A stretch of 13,204 nt of DNA, from assembly GCA_937872715.1 (NCBI GenBank), contig CALMTJ010000164.1:435-13638 (forward strand). Direction: 5' to 3'. A program made the translations under genes and the position numbers. Positions 7,196 to 13,204 of the stretch are shown here, one piece after another; within the stretch, counting starts at the first letter, position 1, and every line of letters begins with the position of its first letter. The notes below the pieces were generated by a model. That model was given only the letters and a program-made list of their open reading frames with translations, had not been told where the DNA came from and made no database searches. The stretch is from an uncultured Methylobacteriaceae bacterium (lineage in GTDB: Bacteria; Pseudomonadota; Alphaproteobacteria; Rhizobiales; Beijerinckiaceae).

Positions 7196-7696
7196 TCAGG
7201 CCCGGCCGTATCTCGACCTGATCCGCTCCGCCACGAGCGGCGGGACGAAGGGCGAAACGTCCCCGCCCATCTGCGCCACTTGGCGGACGAGCGTGGCCGT
7301 GATGGGGCGGACGGCCGGGGAGGCGGGGACGAAGACGGTGGAGATCTCCGGCGCCATGGCCTCGTTCATGGCGCCCATCCCCATCTCGTAATCGAAATCC
7401 GTCCCGTCCCGCAGGCCCCGGATGACGAGGCTCGCGCCGTGCCGGCGGGCCGCGTCGACCGTCAGGTCGGAATAGGTCACCACCTCCAGGCTCGTGCCGG
7501 CCTCCGCCGCGACGGAGCCGCAGACGGCCCGCAACATGTCCGCGCGCTCGTCGGCGGTGAAGATCGGCGCCTTGGCCGAATGCACCCCGATCGCCACGAC
7601 CACCCGGTCCGCCAGCCGGCAAGCGCGCCGCACCACGTCGAGATGCCCGTTCGTCACGGGATCGAAGGTGCCGGTATAGAGGGCCGTGCGGGGCAT
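7196..7696 (-). CDS. coaD: Phosphopantetheine adenylyltransferase
   Basis: Fourth step of coenzyme A synthesis: transfers AMP from ATP to 4'-phosphopantetheine, giving dephospho-CoA. The 166-residue product has normal family length. The nucleotidyltransferase (T/H)xGH motif is TNGH (15-18) within GTFDPVTNGHLD. The conserved VIRGLRDGTDFDYE block (91-104) and the C-terminal ITATLVRQVA (132-141, the family's ISSxxVR region) are also present. I chose the ATG at 7696, which gives the expected start just before the first beta strand; an in-frame TTG at 7729 would add 11 residues overlapping the fic gene and is unlikely. No clear ribosome-binding site is seen. The start lies 14 bases after the fic stop codon, so translation could be coupled to the toxin gene. 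Confidence 0.95.
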   Translation of the reverse strand: MPRTALYTGTFDPVTNGHLDVVRRACRLADRVVVAIGVHSAKAPIFTADERADMLRAVCGSVAAEAGTSLEVVTYSDLTVDAARRHGASLVIRGLRDGTDFDYEMGMGAMNEAMAPEISTVFVPASPAVRPITATLVRQVAQMGGDVSPFVPPLVAERIRSRYGRA

Positions 7697-7710
7697 GGGG
7701 CGAGCTACCG

Positions 7711-8565
7711 TCAACGGAAGAACAGCCAACCAATCACGGCTACCGCGATGGTCAGCAGGCCACCGTATAGGACGGGACGAGCTTCCAGTTCGTCCAGCCA
7801 GAAGTTTCTTCGCTTGAGGCTCGGCAACAATGGTCGTGCTTGCCGGTCCGCATATCCCGCCGACTGAGCGGCGGCGATGGCGTGGCTTACCTCAGCTTTG
7901 ACGTCGGCACCCAAATCATTGGCCCGACCTCCTGCGGTCTCGAAGAACCCAAGAAGCTGCTGAGCGAGGTACGCTTCGAGCAGCGCCTCCAGGGAAGATA
8001 CGTCGACCGAACCTCGTCTGAAGTGACTATCTGCGTGTTCTAATGCTTCGTAGTAGGGTTTCTTGTCGATCGCGATCTGTTCCGGGATCGTCGGCGTTCC
8101 GGGAAGCTCGGTTCGCGTGTGAGCACAGAGAACGAGATAGCTGACGATGCGGGCGGTTCGACCATTACCGTCCGCAAACGGATGTATCCAATTTGTCCGC
8201 CAGAGAACATATGAAGCAAGGTGGAGCGCCGATCGACCGTGCCAATTCTCGTTGACGTAGTCACATAACTCTTCGACTAGCCGGGGCACCTCGAACGGCG
8301 GTGGCGGCTTGTGCTCACTTTTAGAAATCGACATCGGCCCTGGACGGAAAACGCCAGGATACGGGCTGATGCGCTGCATGAGTATGCCATGCAGGTTCTG
8401 GAACAGTGATGGCCTAAGCGTCGGACGATCCGAGCCGATCCAGGCAGGAAGGAGTGCCATCGCCGCCCTGGTCTGGCGTAAAGCGTTCGCAGCTTCCGTC
8501 CGAGCCTTCTCTCCAGGATCTACTATAAGCTCGAGTTCGCCAGACTGGCTGTCCCGATCAGCCAT
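7711..8565 (-). CDS. Fic-domain protein, probable AMP-transferase toxin with a C-terminal membrane anchor
   Basis: Fic enzymes usually transfer AMP from ATP to a hydroxyl side chain of a target protein. The complete Fic motif HPFADGNGRTAR is at residues 128-139 (catalytic His128; anion-hole GNGR), so it should be active. The substrate-positioning flap is probably around GVFRPGPMSISK (71-82). No S/TxxxE(G/N) inhibitory motif is evident within the protein, fitting class I Fic proteins, which are held off by a separate antitoxin; the upstream small gene supplies such a motif. Residues about 264-283 form a hydrophobic helix ending in WLFFR at the C-terminus, a predicted tail anchor that is unusual for a Fic toxin. 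The ATG at 8565 overlaps the antitoxin stop by 8 bases; a GTG at 8586 in frame would add 7 residues. G+C is lower than in neighbouring genes, which suggests acquisition. The target is unknown. Confidence 0.88.
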   Translation of the reverse strand: MADRDSQSGELELIVDPGEKARTEAANALRQTRAAMALLPAWIGSDRPTLRPSLFQNLHGILMQRISPYPGVFRPGPMSISKSEHKPPPPFEVPRLVEELCDYVNENWHGRSALHLASYVLWRTNWIHPFADGNGRTARIVSYLVLCAHTRTELPGTPTIPEQIAIDKKPYYEALEHADSHFRRGSVDVSSLEALLEAYLAQQLLGFFETAGGRANDLGADVKAEVSHAIAAAQSAGYADRQARPLLPSLKRRNFWLDELEARPVLYGGLLTIAVAVIGWLFFR

Positions 8566-8746
8566 TCGGCTCTCGTACCTCGACACTCATCTCGCTTGCC
8601 GCCCTTCTCACCATTTCCTCTGTGACGTCGTTGTTTTCGATCTTCGCAGAGCCGTAGGAGAAGCGGATATGCTGCTCCTCTCTCTCGCCCTCCGTCATCG
8701 GCACCTTGGCGGCTGCACGCACGAGTTTTGAGAGAGCCTGGTTCAT
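8558..8746 (-). CDS. Small antitoxin partner of Fic (VbhA/FicA-like)
   Basis: The 62-residue product ends inside the start of the fic gene (8-base overlap). It carries SAKIEN at residues 33-38, matching the S/T-x-x-x-E-G/N motif by which class I Fic antitoxins (VbhA, FicA) insert a glutamate into the Fic ATP site; Glu37 would be that residue. The flanks RFSYGSAKIENNDVTEEMV look like the helix-motif-helix of this family. The ATG at 8746 gives the usual small size. The frame stays open to an ATG at 8824, but the added 26 residues look like translated promoter region. Neither start has a strong ribosome-binding site. Antitoxin-first order with overlapping frames fits translational coupling. The assignment rests on motif, size and position. 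Confidence 0.78.
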   Translation of the reverse strand: MNQALSKLVRAAAKVPMTEGEREEQHIRFSYGSAKIENNDVTEEMVRRAASEMSVEVREPNG

Positions 8747-8858
8747 AATAGTCGGTCCATCGACATCGAATCTTCCGACGCTGACCGTGATCGGAATTTG
8801 GGGAAGGAGCAAGGCAAGGGGCATGCGCGACGGACAACCGCTCGCAGCACGCCCTGCT

Positions 8859-11660
<2,802 letters not shown>

Positions 11661-11783
11661 TCTATGCGTCCAGTGCCGCGCGCGTGGTTAGACGATTCTG
11701 CACCCCGGCACCATTCCGGCTGAAGTGATTACCGGAACATCCGACTGAAATTCAGCTGCGGCAACAGCTTATGTTACGTTGAT

Positions 11784-11812
11784 CATCTATGGTCGCAATA
11801 CCGCGACGTCAA
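11784..11812 (-). promoter_or_regulatory. Candidate promoter for gyrA
   Basis: In the A+T-richer gap upstream of gyrA, the minus strand shows TTGACG (11807-11812), a 17-base spacer and TAGATG (11784-11789). The -35 box is 5 of 6 to consensus and the -10 box is weak. This would give a leader of about 110-120 bases before the TTG start. An overlapping alternative, TTGCGA with TAACAT slightly downstream, is also possible. Confidence 0.35.
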
Positions 11813-11837
11813 GGCGGAAGCGGTGTCGCGCTCGGCT

Positions 11838-12959
11838 TCAGGACAGTTCGCGGAGGAGCGCGGCCATGAGGCCCATCCGGGGCACCAGGGAGGAGATGAG
11901 CCCGTATTCGGCGAGCGTGTGGGCACCGTCGCCGTCGATGCCGAGCCCGTCGAGCGTCGGCACGCCGAGGGCGACCGTGAAGTTTCCGTCCGACCCTCCG
12001 CCCGTGCGCGGCACCTCGCCGAGCTCCATTCCGAGCCCGGCTGCAAGCTCGCGCGCCTTACCGAAGAGGCGAGCGTTGCCGTCCGTCCGCTCATAGGGCG
12101 GCCGGTTCATGCCGCCCGCCACGGTCACCGTCACGTCCGGTCCGATGGGCCGCAGGTCGAGGATGCGGCGCGCGAACGTCTCGCCATCCGCCATGTTCTC
12201 CACGCGGAGATCTACGGAGAAGCGGCAATGCTGCGGCACGACGTTGTCGGCCGTACCACCCGAGATCGTGCCGACATTGGTGGTGACGCCCCGCCCGTAA
12301 TCCGTCAGCTCCTCGATGCGGACGATCTGGCGCGCCGCTTCTCGGATCGCGCTCCGCCCGTCCGGGTGACGCGTGCCCGCGTGCGAGGGCCGGCCCTCGA
12401 CGTGGATGTCGAAGCGCCCGACGCCCTTGCGCGAGGTGACGACCCGGCCGCCGTCGCGCGCCGGCTCCGTGACCAGCACGCAGGCCGAGCGCCGGCCCAA
12501 GGCTTCGATCAGGCCGCGGGTCGTCGGCGACCCGATCTCCTCGTCCGGCGTGAACAGGAAGGTCAGCGGCAGCTTCGCCTCCCCGGCTGCCGCGACCTCG
12601 CGGAAGGCCTGCAAGGCCAGGTAGGCGCCGCCCTTCATGTCGTAGATGCCGGGGCCGTAGAGCCGGTCCCCGTCGCGCCGGAGCGGCAGGTCGCGGGCGA
12701 GCGTGCCGAGCGGGTGCACCGTGTCGAGGTGCGAGAGGACCAGGATACCGGGATCACCGGATCCCGGGCCCGCCCGCAGAATGACGCTGTCGCCCATGCC
12801 GTCCTGCCCGGGGACCCGCTCCGTCGCTATGGCGGCCTCGGCCGCCTCCGCGGCCCCGAGGTCCATAATCCGATTCACGCCGGTCCGGTCGGATGTCGGG
12901 CTCTCGACGGAAACCCAGCGCGAGATCCCCTCGATCAGGGATGCCTCCATCCCGCTCAT
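11838..12959 (-). CDS. M20-family metallopeptidase, glutamate carboxypeptidase-like
   Basis: Two-zinc exopeptidase/amidohydrolase of peptidase family M20, most like the carboxypeptidase G2 group that removes C-terminal glutamate; the true substrate is not certain. In the 373-residue product the metal and catalytic residues are all visible: HLD (His77, Asp79), bridging Asp107 in GPGIYDMKGG, catalytic Glu140 and ligand Glu141 in TPDEEIGS, Glu165 in VTEPA, and the C-terminal ligand His347 in GDGAHTLAEY. The dimerisation domain spans about 177-285, with His193 in PSHAG. There is no signal peptide, so it is likely cytoplasmic. I chose the ATG at 12959; the ATG at 12950 has a closer GAGCGGG sequence and is a fair alternative, while the frame's TTG at 13022 would add a low-complexity tail. 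It lies upstream of gyrA on the same strand, 177 bases away. Confidence 0.9.
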   Translation of the reverse strand: MSGMEASLIEGISRWVSVESPTSDRTGVNRIMDLGAAEAAEAAIATERVPGQDGMGDSVILRAGPGSGDPGILVLSHLDTVHPLGTLARDLPLRRDGDRLYGPGIYDMKGGAYLALQAFREVAAAGEAKLPLTFLFTPDEEIGSPTTRGLIEALGRRSACVLVTEPARDGGRVVTSRKGVGRFDIHVEGRPSHAGTRHPDGRSAIREAARQIVRIEELTDYGRGVTTNVGTISGGTADNVVPQHCRFSVDLRVENMADGETFARRILDLRPIGPDVTVTVAGGMNRPPYERTDGNARLFGKARELAAGLGMELGEVPRTGGGSDGNFTVALGVPTLDGLGIDGDGAHTLAEYGLISSLVPRMGLMAALLRELS

Positions 12960-13121
12960 GCCCGGATCCGGGCGGCCCGCTGCCGCCGCCTCCGATGTCC
13001 GCCGGGCCCGCGTCCGGGTCAAGCCGCGGGCGGGCCGGCGCGGAACCCGCCCCGTGAACCTTGCCGCCGGTCGCGTATTGTAGAGCGGGCAGCCGGGCTT
13101 CGCCGGCGGAGAGGATCGGTT

Positions 13122-13204
13122 ATGGGACTTGGCGCGCGCGTTCTCCTGGTGGGTGCCGGGCTGCTCGTGTCGGCCGCGACGGCCCAGGCGCAGTACGGGT
13201 ACGG
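13122..13204 (+). CDS. Exported protein of unknown function, N-terminal fragment
   Basis: A short open frame runs off the window end. It starts with ATG at 13122, with GGAGAGG about 7 bases upstream. The 27 visible codons encode a Sec-type signal peptide: Arg at residue 6, hydrophobic VLLVGAGLLVSAATA, and a likely cleavage site after AQA. The mature protein begins QYGYG. It is divergent from the M20 peptidase gene. No function can be assigned from so little sequence. Confidence 0.7.
   Translation, partial: MGLGARVLLVGAGLLVSAATAQAQYGY

Noticed and set aside
8747..8824. Longer antitoxin of 88 residues starting at 8824
   Set aside because: The extra 26 residues precede the family-like region, have no ribosome-binding site and probably cover the promoter; the 62-residue form fits known antitoxins better.
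12960..13121. Promoters and a 7-bp GC stem (13028-13034 with 13046-13052) in the divergent gap
   Set aside because: No convincing -35/-10 pair with correct spacing was found, and the stem is G+C-only and not placed after a gene.

Overview
The window is a G+C-rich (roughly 70% by sampled lines) piece of chromosome from an alphaproteobacterium, most likely of the order Hyphomicrobiales (Rhizobiales). The grounds are the protein signatures of ValS, GyrA and the short-form ArgC, the coaD-cyclophilin-cyclophilin block near gyrA, and two families of intergenic palindromic repeats typical of that group. I cannot name the genus. Position 1 is probably a contig edge: bases 1-54 form a perfect spacer-free palindrome whose right half is genuine valS and whose left half looks like a fold-back copy.

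Layout. (1) 1-2664, plus: valS, lacking its N-terminus. (2) 2677-2762: a repeat-type inverted repeat between convergent genes. (3) 2774-3745, minus: argC of arginine biosynthesis. (4) 4011-4814, plus: a CoxM-type FAD subunit of the molybdenum hydroxylase family. Then a 118-bp palindromic repeat element (4842-4959), then 5085-6005, plus: a CoxD/MoxR-type AAA+ ATPase. The molybdopterin (CoxL) and iron-sulphur (CoxS) subunits and the CoxE, CoxF and CoxG accessory proteins are not in the window. (5) 6052-7696, minus: coaD followed by two cyclophilins, one exported and one cytoplasmic. (6) 7711-8746, minus: a small antitoxin plus Fic-domain toxin pair of lower G+C (about 58% by hand count), sitting between coaD and gyrA. 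(7) 8859-11660, minus: gyrA. (8) 11838-12959, minus: an M20 metallopeptidase resembling glutamate carboxypeptidase. (9) 13122 to the end, plus: the first 27 codons of an exported protein of unknown function.

Most of the window is housekeeping: tRNA charging, arginine and CoA synthesis, DNA supercoiling and protein folding. Two accessory islands stand out. The first is the coxM-repeat-moxR remnant or unusual arrangement. The second is the Fic toxin-antitoxin pair: its 62-residue upstream partner carries the S-x-x-x-E-N inhibitory motif, its reading frames overlap, and its toxin ends in a predicted membrane anchor. It lies next to gyrA; characterised FicT toxins modify the partner subunits GyrB and ParE. 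I see no rRNA, tRNA, CRISPR array, insertion sequence or phage gene.
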